Assembly: GCA_016713525.1 (NCBI GenBank)
Contig: JADJOZ010000004.1
Location: forward strand, 124,001 to 188,000
DNA: 64,000 nucleotides
Source of the DNA: Bacteroidota bacterium
GTDB taxonomy: Bacteria; Bacteroidota; Bacteroidia; AKYH767-A; OLB10
Direction: 5' to 3'
Part shown: positions 47,262 through 56,339 of the stretch, piece by piece
Position numbering within the stretch: the first letter of the stretch is position 1
Layout: every line of letters starts with the position of its first letter
Position numbers and translations under genes: made by a program
Notes under the pieces: generated by a model
What the model saw: only the letters and a program-made list of their open reading frames with translations
Database searches by the model: none
What the model was told of the DNA's origin: nothing

Positions 47262-49163
47262 TTAATAAGCGCGTTCATTGCGACCTTCCATGTAATTTAC
47301 AAATGAACGGCATACCACTTTGTTACCGCCGGGTGTAGGATAATTTCCTGAGAAGTACCAGTCGCCGGTATGATCAGGACATGCTTTGTGGAGATCTTCT
47401 ATTTTCTGAAAAATAATTTCTACTTCAGCATTTATATCCTTCGGACGAATCATCTGGGCAATTTTAGCAGATATCTGTTCAGCAGTAAATGGTTTGTAAA
47501 TTGCTTTCACATGATTTTCCATTTGTGCCGTTGGCAGACTCAGTTGTTCTTTGCACTTATGATAAACTTCATCAATAATATGTTCGAGATTATTTTCTTC
47601 CAGCAAATTAATGGCAGCAGCAAAAGCTACGAAATCACCCAACTTTGCCATATCAATGCCATAACAATCGGGATAACGAATCTGCGGTGCTGAAGAAACA
47701 ATAACAATTTTCTTAGGTCCAAGCCGGTCGAGCATTCGTAAAATCGACTTCTTCAGCGTTGTACCTCTTACAATGGAATCATCGATAATTACCAGATTGT
47801 CGGTTCCCTTTTTAACAGTACCGTAAGTTATGTCGTAAACGTGAGCCACCAGATCATTCCGTTGCGAATCGTCGGTGATAAACGTTCGCAATTTCGCATC
47901 TTTAATGGCAATCTTTTCAATTCTTGGTTTTATAGATAAAATATCATCCAGCTGTGCCTCCGTTATTCCGGGCCCCGCTTTCATGATTTTCCTTTTCTTC
48001 ACTTCACGAAGGTATTCTTCCATCCCTTTTACCATTCCATAAAAGGCAGATTCAGCAGTGTTGGGAACATAAGAAAAAACAGTATTCCGCAAATCGAAAT
48101 CAACAGATTCCAATATGGTAGGACAAATTACTCTTCCCAATTCTTTACGTTCTTTGTAAATCGACACATCACTTCCCCTCGAGAAATAAATACGTTCAAA
48201 CGAACATGATTTACGCTCACCAGGCTCACGGAATTGCTGCTGATCAATTTTTCCATTTTTACGAATGATCAAGGCATGACCCGGTTTAATTTCCTGCAAA
48301 GCTTCAACAGGTAAATTAAATGCTGTTTGAATAGCTGGTCGCTCGGAAGCAACCACAGCAATTTCATCATCATGGTAAAACCAGGCCGGACGAATACCAT
48401 TGGGATCACGCATCACAAATGCATCACCATGTCCAATTAAGCCGGCAATAACATGACCACGATCCCAATTGCGGGCGGCACGTTTTAAAATACGTTGAAT
48501 ATCGATGGTCTCGGAAATGAATCGCGTAATATCACGATTCGATTCACCCTCCTGCTTGTAACGTTTAAATAATAATTCATTCTCTTCATCCAGAAAATGA
48601 CCAATCTTTTCAAGTACTGTAACGGTATCCGATTTTTCTTTCGGATGTTGTCCCAACTCCAACAACTGAGAAAGTAATTCATCCACATTCGTGAGATTGA
48701 AATTACCTGCTACTACCAGATTTCGGGTCATCCAGTTATTCTGACGCAAAAAAGGATGGCAGTTCTCAATACTGTTTTTGCCATAGGTACCATAACGAAG
48801 ATGGCCTAAAAATAATTCACCAGTGAATGGTAAATTGGCTTTCAACCATTCCGGATCCTGAATTTCATTGGGGAATTCTTTTGCCGCATCTGCAAAACGG
48901 GTATTGATTTTGTCGAATACCTCTGCTATCGGCTGATTGGCATTACTGCGATGACGGCTGATATAACGATTGCCCGGCTCAACATCCAGTTTAATGTTTG
49001 CAACCCCGGCACCATCCTGTCCGCGATTGTGTTGCTTCTCCATCAGAAGATACAACTTGTTGACACCATAAAAAGCAGTGCCGTATTTTTCCTTATAGTA
49101 AGATAAAGGCTTTAATAAACGAACCAGCGCGATGCCGCATTCATGTTTGATCTGATCACTCAT
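47262..49163 (-). CDS. purF: Amidophosphoribosyltransferase, long Bacteroidota form
   Basis: The 633-residue enzyme makes 5-phosphoribosylamine from PRPP and glutamine, the first step of purine synthesis. The N-terminal glutaminase domain starts at Cys9 (HECGIALVR), so an eight-residue leader must be removed to free the nucleophile. The PRPP-binding motif is in the C-terminal domain (LVIIDDSIVRGTTLKK). The protein is about 130 residues longer than E. coli PurF, as usual for the Bacteroidota type. No other purine gene is next to it, and a -7 box lies 18 bases upstream. Confidence 0.9.
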   Translation of the reverse strand: MSDQIKHECGIALVRLLKPLSYYKEKYGTAFYGVNKLYLLMEKQHNRGQDGAGVANIKLDVEPGNRYISRHRSNANQPIAEVFDKINTRFADAAKEFPNEIQDPEWLKANLPFTGELFLGHLRYGTYGKNSIENCHPFLRQNNWMTRNLVVAGNFNLTNVDELLSQLLELGQHPKEKSDTVTVLEKIGHFLDEENELLFKRYKQEGESNRDITRFISETIDIQRILKRAARNWDRGHVIAGLIGHGDAFVMRDPNGIRPAWFYHDDEIAVVASERPAIQTAFNLPVEALQEIKPGHALIIRKNGKIDQQQFREPGERKSCSFERIYFSRGSDVSIYKERKELGRVICPTILESVDFDLRNTVFSYVPNTAESAFYGMVKGMEEYLREVKKRKIMKAGPGITEAQLDDILSIKPRIEKIAIKDAKLRTFITDDSQRNDLVAHVYDITYGTVKKGTDNLVIIDDSIVRGTTLKKSILRMLDRLGPKKIVIVSSAPQIRYPDCYGIDMAKLGDFVAFAAAINLLEENNLEHIIDEVYHKCKEQLSLPTAQMENHVKAIYKPFTAEQISAKIAQMIRPKDINAEVEIIFQKIEDLHKACPDHTGDWYFSGNYPTPGGNKVVCRSFVNYMEGRNERAY

Positions 49164-49180
49164 GGGTGGTTTCTAAGGTG

Positions 49181-49188
49181 CAAAGATA
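49181..49188 (-). promoter_or_regulatory. -7 promoter box for purF
   Basis: Read on the minus strand it is TATCTTTG, an exact TAnnTTTG match, 18 bases before the ATG at 49163. No purine riboswitch-like fold was recognised in the short leader. Confidence 0.5.
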
Positions 49189-49214
49189 CAAAAAAAAGAA
49201 ATACGGAAATGTGC

Positions 49215-49760
49215 TGAATATCAATGTGATGCAACGCGATGGTTTGGTGGTTTGGTGGTTTGGAGGTTTGATGATGGTTGTTCCGGAGTAAAAAGATGTT
49301 CCTGCAATTTTAGTGACAAGGGGCAAGTGACAAGGAGCAAGTGATGCCCTGAGTCCACCGGCTGGCGGATCGAAGGGGGGCAAGTGGTGTGAGGTTCAAA
49401 AAATGTAACTGCACCTAGTTGAAAGTTGAAAGTTAAAAGTTGAAAGTTGAAAGCGCCGCCCTGAGCTACGTCGAAGGGTGACAAGCGATGCCCTGAGCAA
49501 CGCCGAAGGGCGCCGCCCTGAGCGCAGTCGAAGGCGGTCCCCGCAAGGCACGATGCGGGGTTGCTGATTGTTGTTCCAGAGTTAAAAGGTGTGACATGTA
49601 GAGACGCATTGCTATGCGTCTCACCGCAATGAGCAACACCGAATGGGCGCTGCCCTGAGCGTAGTCGAGTGATGCTGATGCTTGCCAAGAGCCGGAATTC
49701 TCCTCTTCGCGATAGCGAAAATCTCTGCGTCTCCCTAACTCTGCGTTCAAAAAAATAAAA
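49215..49760. repeat. Repeat-filled gap upstream of purF
   Basis: It contains TGGTTTGGTGGTTTGG modules (49240-49270), AGTAAAAAGATG (49282), GGCAAGTGACAAG heptamers (49320-49345), a CCACCGGCTGGCGG hairpin (49357), TTGAAAG heptamers (49419-49455), four CCCTGAGC...CGAAGGG modules (49460-49530 and 49652), a CCCCGCA...TGCGGGG hairpin (49537-49561), an AGACGCATTGCTATGCGTCT palindrome (49600-49621), and GCGTCTCCCTAACTCTGCGT near 49727. No gene is supported, including the short frames within it. Confidence 0.8.
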
Positions 49761-50199
49761 ATGAAAGATTAATCAATTTGTTGATTGTATTATTCTTAAT
49801 TTGAAAGTATCTACTCAGCGATTTGAGCTGTTCTAAAAAAATGTTTGTTTCGGAATTAAAAGTGATAAACTCAAAATTAAAAATTAATAGAGGTATTATT
49901 TATTTAATCAGAGTTCAGTGTTTTTCACTTTTAATTTTTAAGAAATATTTTTTTACCTATAAATATAGTTGCTCAGGGAAATCACTTTTCGTCCTCAAAT
50001 TGCTTTATTGAATAGTGAGTAACACGAATCGAAAATTGAATAATGACCCGCCATTTGCGCAGAAACAAAAAATCCTTTTTCCTTAATCCTTAATCCTTAA
50101 TCCTTAATCCTTAATCCTTAATTAATTATGGCGTCTCCCTAACTCTGCGTTCAAAATATTTTCACTAAATGTTCAATGAAAAACTGCATCCATTATCAA
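49761..50199. other. Intergenic region with a short heptamer tract
   Basis: The first 300 bases are AT-rich with no supported gene. Bases 50072-50127 are TTAATCC heptamers, followed by GCGTCTCCCTAACTCTGCGT at about 50130-50150. Confidence 0.6.
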
Positions 50200-50970
50200 C
50201 TACTTCACACCAACACTTCCGGCGCAAAGCATTTCTTTATCACGCTTTCGTTGTACAAAGACAATCACTTCTTTATTCCCGGCAACTTTAAAACCTTTCA
50301 GCGGAATTCTGACTATGCCGTTTTTCCTGACTAAATTAGTTATGGAAAGTAACTTTACAACTGATTCTCCTTTTAAGGTCTTTCCTTTATTATCGCCGGC
50401 GGTAACCTGCGTGGAAAGTCCCGATTCGGTTATAGCTATGCCAAGATAGTGCAGCGCTCCTGCTTTGCTTTTTGGTAATTCTTTATTCAGTGCATAAGTC
50501 ACATCTAACGTATCGTCAAAAACCGAGTAATTAAAATCAATTTCCAACTCTGCCGGCTTGCTTTGCTCTGCAAGTATAGCTGCTTTAATTTTTTCTTTGT
50601 TGGATGCATCCACAATTTTGTTGCCATTCAGAATGAGCAAAGGTGTATAGGTTTCTTTCAAACCCAGAACAGAAGTATAATTGTGCAGCCTGTTGGTAAA
50701 CCGGAATGTGCTGAACGGATCTTTCCATCCATAGCGATTCCAGAAATCGACATGCATTGCTAATGCATAAACCTGATTTTTAGCGCCACCTGTTTCTGCT
50801 AAAATCTCATGCATTATTTTTTCTGCCGGTGTTGAATTAATATCTCCTTGCGAAGTAAATAATTCAAGCACCACTGCCTTTTTAGAAAGCGAATCCTGAC
50901 TCATCCCTGCCAAAGGGAAAGCGAAAGGAATACAAAACAGCAAAAGTAATTTCAGGCAAATACGATTCAT
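50200..50970 (-). CDS. DUF1223-like thioredoxin-fold protein lacking the cysteine motif
   Basis: The 256-residue protein has a signal peptide (MNRICLKLLLLFCIPFAFPL) and then VVLELFTSQG, the hallmark of DUF1223. In that family the next residues normally contain a C-x-x-C pair and a following PPAD-like segment, but here they read DINSTPAEKIM with no cysteine. The rest follows the family (YALAMHVDFWNRYGWKDPF, TYTPLLILNGNK, HYLGIAITESGLSTQV). It probably keeps the fold without redox activity. It lies 24 bases downstream of the ACMSD gene on the same strand and may be co-transcribed with it. Confidence 0.75.
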   Translation of the reverse strand: MNRICLKLLLLFCIPFAFPLAGMSQDSLSKKAVVLELFTSQGDINSTPAEKIMHEILAETGGAKNQVYALAMHVDFWNRYGWKDPFSTFRFTNRLHNYTSVLGLKETYTPLLILNGNKIVDASNKEKIKAAILAEQSKPAELEIDFNYSVFDDTLDVTYALNKELPKSKAGALHYLGIAITESGLSTQVTAGDNKGKTLKGESVVKLLSITNLVRKNGIVRIPLKGFKVAGNKEVIVFVQRKRDKEMLCAGSVGVK

Positions 50971-50994
50971 AAATTAAGATCTTTCCCGGTTACA

Positions 50995-52002
50995 TCAAAT
51001 AAATTTTGTTCGATTCTCACCTAACCATTCCAATGCAGTACCCGACAGTAATAATTCTTTTGTTGCAACATCAAATTCCATGCTATTGATCAATGTGCCT
51101 GGAATATCTTCACCTAAAGGAAAAGGATAATCGGATCCAAGTGCCACACGATTTGCACCGGCCAGATTCACCAGGAAACGCAACATATCTTTATCGTGAA
51201 CCAAAGAATCGAAATAAATTTTACCAAGATATTCTCTGGGATTCACTTTATTGTCGATTGCAACTAAATCGGGTCGACAATGAAAGCCATGTTCAATTCT
51301 TCCAATGGTAGAAGGAAATGAACCCCCACCATGTGCAAAAGCAACTCTTAAATTTGGCAATCGCTCCAGCACGCCTCCAAAAATCATGGAGCAAATTGCT
51401 AAAGATGTTTCAGCAGGCATTCCAACCAGCCAGGGCAACCAGTATCGTTGCATTTTTTCCTGTCCCATCATTTCCCAGGGATGCACAAATATGGCAGCAC
51501 CCATTTTTTCGGCAGCTTGAAAAAACGGAAATAATTCAGGTGCATTCAGGTTCCAGTCGTTCACATGACTGCCAATCTGCACCCCTTTCATTCCAATTTG
51601 CATGCAACGTTCCAGTTCCCTGATGGCCATCTCCGGATCCTGCAACGGCACTGTTCCTAATCCCGCAAAACGTTTCGGATAAGTATTGACGATGCCTGCA
51701 ATATGATCATTCAGAAATTTAGAAACTTCGAGACAATCCACTGCATTAGCCCAGTAACTGAACATTACCGGAACGGTCGACAACACCTGAACATGCACAC
51801 CATGGTGATCACATTCTTTCATTCGCGTTGGCGCATCCCAGCAATTTTGTTCTACTTCACGAAAAAACTTATCGCCAATCATCATTCGGGCACAACATGG
51901 CTTATGATGATCGAGATGTATAAAGCCACCATACCCGAACTTCCCTTTGAAATCAGGGATATTTTTCGGTAAGATGTGGGTATGAATATCGATATGTAGC
52001 AT
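50995..52002 (-). CDS. 2-amino-3-carboxymuconate-6-semialdehyde decarboxylase (ACMSD)-like amidohydrolase
   Basis: The frame is open from 52029, but the ATG at 52002 gives the family's usual start (MLHIDIHTHILP), with zinc ligands His7 and His9. Further motifs are GMKGVQIGSHVN, AIFVHPWEMM, VAFAHGGGSFPSTIGRIEHG and the catalytic Asp in LGSDYPFPLGE. The 335-residue length fits ACMSD, which decarboxylates ACMS in tryptophan breakdown by the kynurenine route. No other kynurenine-pathway gene is in the window. A -7 box and a perfect 9-bp inverted repeat lie just upstream. Confidence 0.85.
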   Translation of the reverse strand: MLHIDIHTHILPKNIPDFKGKFGYGGFIHLDHHKPCCARMMIGDKFFREVEQNCWDAPTRMKECDHHGVHVQVLSTVPVMFSYWANAVDCLEVSKFLNDHIAGIVNTYPKRFAGLGTVPLQDPEMAIRELERCMQIGMKGVQIGSHVNDWNLNAPELFPFFQAAEKMGAAIFVHPWEMMGQEKMQRYWLPWLVGMPAETSLAICSMIFGGVLERLPNLRVAFAHGGGSFPSTIGRIEHGFHCRPDLVAIDNKVNPREYLGKIYFDSLVHDKDMLRFLVNLAGANRVALGSDYPFPLGEDIPGTLINSMEFDVATKELLLSGTALEWLGENRTKFI

Positions 52003-52026
52003 ACTTTGCAGAAATAGGTTATCCTG

Positions 52027-52034
52027 CAAAGTTA
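52027..52034 (-). promoter_or_regulatory. -7 promoter box for the ACMSD gene
   Basis: Read on the minus strand it is TAACTTTG, an exact TAnnTTTG match, 25 bases before the proposed ATG at 52002. It supports that start over the one at 52029. Confidence 0.5.
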
Positions 52035-52038
52035 ATTA

Positions 52039-52060
52039 ACGAAACGAATGATCGTTTCGT
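52039..52060. promoter_or_regulatory. Candidate TetR-type operator upstream of ACMSD
   Basis: Perfect 9-bp inverted arms ACGAAACGA and TCGTTTCGT are separated by 4 bases, five bases upstream of the ACMSD -7 box. The spacing and symmetry fit a dimeric regulator of TetR type. It could also be a hairpin after the lysyl oxidase-like gene, but there is no T-run. Confidence 0.45.
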
Positions 52061-52085
52061 GCCGTAGGAATAAATTACTACAAGA

Positions 52086-54433
52086 CTATTCAGCAACCTT
52101 GCTGAATCTCGCATAACCGGTTCCGGCTGCAGTAACTGCCCGCAGTAAATACAAGCCTGATGAAAAACCATTGAGACTCAATTGATAGCGGCCATTAACA
52201 GTAGTAAGCTTAACATTTACCACCCGGCCGGTCATATCAATTATATCAACTTTATCGGGCTTAATGCCTTCCGGTAACTGCAACCAAACTTTATCGCTGG
52301 CAGGATTCGGCACCAGAGAAACAGGGAAATCACCGGCTAAGTCAGGCATTCCCGTTGGAGATGCAATAAAGCAATTTCCATAAATGTAGGCTGTTGTACG
52401 TTCTGCATCCTGATTAACAATATCGCGGATTTGATCAATGCAAATAAGTGTATCGGTGATAGCAGAAAAATATATTCTGCATAACGGTTGCGCAAACTGA
52501 CTTCTGTCGAGAGCTGAATCTACCTGCGAAATTGCGAATATTTCATTGGTACCACTGATTACATGCGCATCAACCGGAAAATCAACGGGACTTGCCAGAC
52601 TCACAACAGACGAAACGGTAATTCCTTTCATCCGGAACTGGTATGCTTTAATATCGGCAGTTTTACTTTTCAGTTCAATATCAAGATAACCTGACGCAAA
52701 ATTTACATTGGTAATTGCGAGTCCTGTAGAATCGAACGGATTCAGAATATCGTGAGGGAAATTACAATCGTTGAAATTGCTTCCTGCAGGATGTGGGTGA
52801 TGCGGAGTTTTTACGCACCACAATGCCAATGCTGCATCGTAAACCGACAACGATCCGTCTCCGTTAAGGTCGTTACATGTTGATGCAACACCACTGTTAC
52901 TCTCCAGCAAATTCACATACTCATCAACATCTACGGAATCCAGTTTGGTATCACCATTCAAATTACCATAAATTCCGGGACCGGCACAAATACCATTGCA
53001 ATCGGGCATTGCTGCACCACCGGGAATACCCATGCAATCAATATAAGGAGTACAATTAGGTAGTACTGAAAATGATGGAACACCTGCAAGGTTTCGGGTG
53101 ATATTGATGCAAATTTGTGTTGCATTATTGATGTGATTTATTTCATAATGATTAAATGCATCAGGTAAATGATGTGAATTAATAATCACCGCCATTCTGT
53201 AATCGCCATCAGGCACATCGGTAATATCTACCCACTGACATTGTGTTCCTACACCATATACATCATAACAATTTACAGATATTCCCATGTTGCCACAGGT
53301 ATACTGTCCGGAACCGCATAAATCAATTACACAAAATCCGTTTTTATGTCCTGCAGGAATCAAATTTCCTGCCATATCATATAAGCGGTAATCGCCATAA
53401 CCCTCATAATGTGCATGACCATGACAGTTCACCGTATTAAACATGGTAGGCTGACTTCCGGGATTACCAATGTAGTAATCGAGTGTACCAACATTATCGA
53501 TTTTTGTAGTAAATGCAATTACATGTCGTGTTCCATAACCCGTTACACAACCTTCATCGACATCACAACCGGAAGCAGTGATAGTCATCATCGTTAAACT
53601 ATTTGCCAGAGTAACTGAATCAATTTCCAGATCGGGTCCGGCACATCCTGGATCAGGATAATATATGCAACTACCATCATCAACTATAGCAAGCGCATTG
53701 TAATTACATGCTGTAGGATCCATACATCCCTGAATAGGTCCCACATAGCTGAATGTAAAATTAACAGCACCGGGACAATCATCAAGTTTGTCGCCTATTC
53801 TTACATAGTAAGTTGAACCGGCAAGCATAACCACGTTTAACACCGCCTGAATACCACATGTAGCATCATCATTGTAAGCATAGGATCCGGGAGGACCTTC
53901 ATCAATCATCGCTCCATTACAAACATCGTAAACCCAGATCTGTGTGTTGCATGCGTTCATCCCACAGGTAGTGATGTTATAAGTACCACTAACGGCCGGC
54001 GTATATGTGTAAAATGTATTATCGAAAGTTGCAGCAAATGTTCCGAAATTTAATGGCAATGGAGAACTGCAAAACATTCCCTGCGGACAACCAATTGGCA
54101 ACGTAGCACTATAACCGAAATTAGATCCGGTTGCAATAAAAACTCCGTCTACATAAATCCAATAACCACCCGGTGAATAAATTCCATCACCAAAGGAATC
54201 CATAATAGTAAAAATGGCGCATGAGTTGGTTGGGATGCAAACAGTATCACCTACAGATGTTCCCGATGCAAGGATGGTTCCGGTATTATCGGTTAAATTC
54301 CAGCTGGTCTCCCATGGAAACTGATCGGGAATAATGGTTATAATAACTTCACTAAATCCGGACTGACAAGATGCATTTGCAAATTGAATAAAAACTGACA
54401 GCGCCAGTACCATGGTAAGCAGGATTTTTTCAT
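52086..54433 (-). CDS. T9SS-exported lysyl oxidase-like protein with dockerin-like repeats (apparent frameshift in signal peptide)
   Basis: The open frame from 54413 begins in the middle of a signal peptide (MVLALSVFIQFANA). The ATG at 54433 joins it if the T-run 54425-54430 is one base short, giving MKKILLTMVLALS and 782 residues. In order: a beta-rich region to about residue 220; the calcium-loop-like GCMDPTACNYNALAIVDDGS; and a domain with the copper-site pattern CHGHAHYEGYGDYRLYD and HKNGFCVIDL, as in bacterial lysyl oxidases. Two dockerin-like EF loops follow (LNGDTKLDSVDVDEY, LNGDGSLSVYDAAL), then a cohesin-like segment and a T9SS sorting domain. It may oxidise lysines in extracellular polymers. 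Confidence 0.8.
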
Positions 54434-54550
54434 GATGAAGGGTTTAAGAATATAAAATTAGGAAAAATTTGCTCTAATCAACCAAGACGCAAATAAAAAG
54501 TAGTTGGCTGCAAATTATCAATTTCCCCATTAAGGCAACAAAATATTGGA

Positions 54551-54558
54551 TAGCTTTG
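54551..54558 (+). promoter_or_regulatory. -7 promoter box for the T9SS cargo gene at 54592
   Basis: TAGCTTTG is an exact TAnnTTTG match, 34 bases before the ATG at 54592. It overlaps the alternative upstream start of that frame and so favours 54592. Confidence 0.5.
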
Positions 54559-54591
54559 TCTGTAGAGTATCTAACCAAAACCCCAAATACC

Positions 54592-56184
54592 ATGCGTCAT
54601 GTACTACTTGCTGTAATATGTATTTCGCTGTCTCTTAATACATTAGGCCAGACATACGATTGGGTTCAGTCCGAAAAAATCAATTTTCAGATGAATCCAA
54701 CCTATATTCATTATCCGGTTGCATTCGATAAAGTAAACGGTCGTGTAATTGCAGCACGGCCCGATACCGGTTCATTTATTTATAACCAGGATCTGTTTGG
54801 CACCACCTTTCTGGAGAGTCGCGACTCGAACGGAGTGCTGCTTTGGCAACTCGAAATGGGCCCTGCTGTTTCAGTACAGGAATTAACCTGTGATGATTTT
54901 GGCAATTATTATGTTGCAGGTGTTATGGATGAAGAACTTATCATTGGAGGTACTGATACGATTCCATTTTTCAACATAACACTGAGCACTAAAAACAATT
55001 TTATTTTTCAGGTTGATGCATCAGGCCAGATTGGATGGAAACGAAATGTCTCTCAACAATGGCCAACTTATAATGGCATTCATGGTTTAGCAGCAAACCC
55101 TTCCGGGGATGTGTGGTATGCAATGTCTGATTTTTTTCTTGCTAAAATTGTCAGACTTGATGCATCCGGAAATGATACTCAAATACGAACAATCGACAAT
55201 GGAAAAACCATCGGTGCGATTGCTTTTGATCCCTGGGGTGGTATGTTTATTTCCGGAAGTGCAGAAGAAGGTGATTACATCATGGATGGCTCCTCCTGGT
55301 ATGCACCTCACGATTACAATATGAGTCTTGCTTACTACACGCCAGCCGGTGTGCCGGGATGGGCATTGTTTGGACATGATATTACCTTTCAGCATCCAAT
55401 TATTGCAACCGATGATTTCGGAAATGTATTTTTTACCAACAACATTTATGACTCAACAACTTTCGGTGGAATCTTTTTTCACAATCCATTACCTGCAGCC
55501 GATTTCATGGCATTCAAGGCTGATACTTCGGGACAGGTTTTGTGGGGCGTACAACAGCCACCTTTGTTAATAGGTCCGTTTGGTAAACTCGATATTGGAT
55601 TAAGTATGTGTGTAGATGCTGATGCGTCGGGGAATTTTTATTTGGCAGGCTCGCAAAATGGTTCTGTCGACTGGGGAAATGGGCTCATCTCTGTCTTGCC
55701 AAATTATACCGATCGTCGAATAGCAGTTGCAAAAATATCACCTGCAGGCTCTGCACAATGGGTGAAAATGGGTGGCTCCAATGGATATAATGCGGCACAA
55801 GGAGTTGCAGTCAGTCCGGGTGGAAGTTGCTACTTCACAGGAGTGTTTGCTGATTCCGCTTACTTCGACAGCATCTTTTTACCAACAACAAATTTCACCA
55901 ACTCCTGTATAGGAAAAATATTTGATTCCGGATTTACTGGAATCGAAGAAAATGAAACTGATGAAGTCCTCATTTATCCCAACCCTGCATCTCACGAAAT
56001 CATCTTACCGAAATTACCTGCTGCAACAATCATTAAACTGTACGATGCCGTTGGCCGGATGGTGAAACAACAAAAATACAGCGAAGCCCCAACCATGAAT
56101 GTGGAAAATATTCCAACCGGAATTTACTTTCTAAATTTCGAAAGGAATGGAATTGCTGTTACAAGAAAGATTGTTAAAATGTAG
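54592..56184 (+). CDS. T9SS-sorted beta-propeller-like secreted protein
   Basis: The frame is open from 54556 but the signal peptide starts at the ATG at 54592 (MRHVLLAVICISLSLNTLG, then Gln), giving 530 residues. The body has the usual repeats of extracellular propellers (TCDDFGNYYVAGVMD, DASGQIGWKRNVS, DASGNFYLAGSQNGS, VSPGGSCYFTGVFAD) and ends in a T9SS type A sorting domain (VLIYPNPASHEIILPK to VTRKIVKM). It is read away from the lysyl oxidase-like gene, from a shared divergent region of about 160 bases. The role is unknown. Confidence 0.87.
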   Translation: MRHVLLAVICISLSLNTLGQTYDWVQSEKINFQMNPTYIHYPVAFDKVNGRVIAARPDTGSFIYNQDLFGTTFLESRDSNGVLLWQLEMGPAVSVQELTCDDFGNYYVAGVMDEELIIGGTDTIPFFNITLSTKNNFIFQVDASGQIGWKRNVSQQWPTYNGIHGLAANPSGDVWYAMSDFFLAKIVRLDASGNDTQIRTIDNGKTIGAIAFDPWGGMFISGSAEEGDYIMDGSSWYAPHDYNMSLAYYTPAGVPGWALFGHDITFQHPIIATDDFGNVFFTNNIYDSTTFGGIFFHNPLPAADFMAFKADTSGQVLWGVQQPPLLIGPFGKLDIGLSMCVDADASGNFYLAGSQNGSVDWGNGLISVLPNYTDRRIAVAKISPAGSAQWVKMGGSNGYNAAQGVAVSPGGSCYFTGVFADSAYFDSIFLPTTNFTNSCIGKIFDSGFTGIEENETDEVLIYPNPASHEIILPKLPAATIIKLYDAVGRMVKQQKYSEAPTMNVENIPTGIYFLNFERNGIAVTRKIVKM

Positions 56185-56339
56185 ATGATAGATGATAGAT
56201 GATAGATTTAATTCTGCGCAGAAAACTATCTAGTTGAGAACCAAAAATTAAAAAATCAATAAAATCACAGAAGAGAGCATAAATAAAATTCCATCTGAGC
56301 CCCTAATGACCACTGCTTTAAAAATTTCTTTTGTTGAAC

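Noticed and set aside
49156..49750. Overlapping minus-strand frames upstream of purF
   Set aside because: They cover only intergenic repeat modules and lack family similarity, starts or codon pattern of a gene.
49823..50011. 62-codon plus-strand frame in an AT-rich gap
   Set aside because: It has low complexity and no recognisable domain, promoter or partner.
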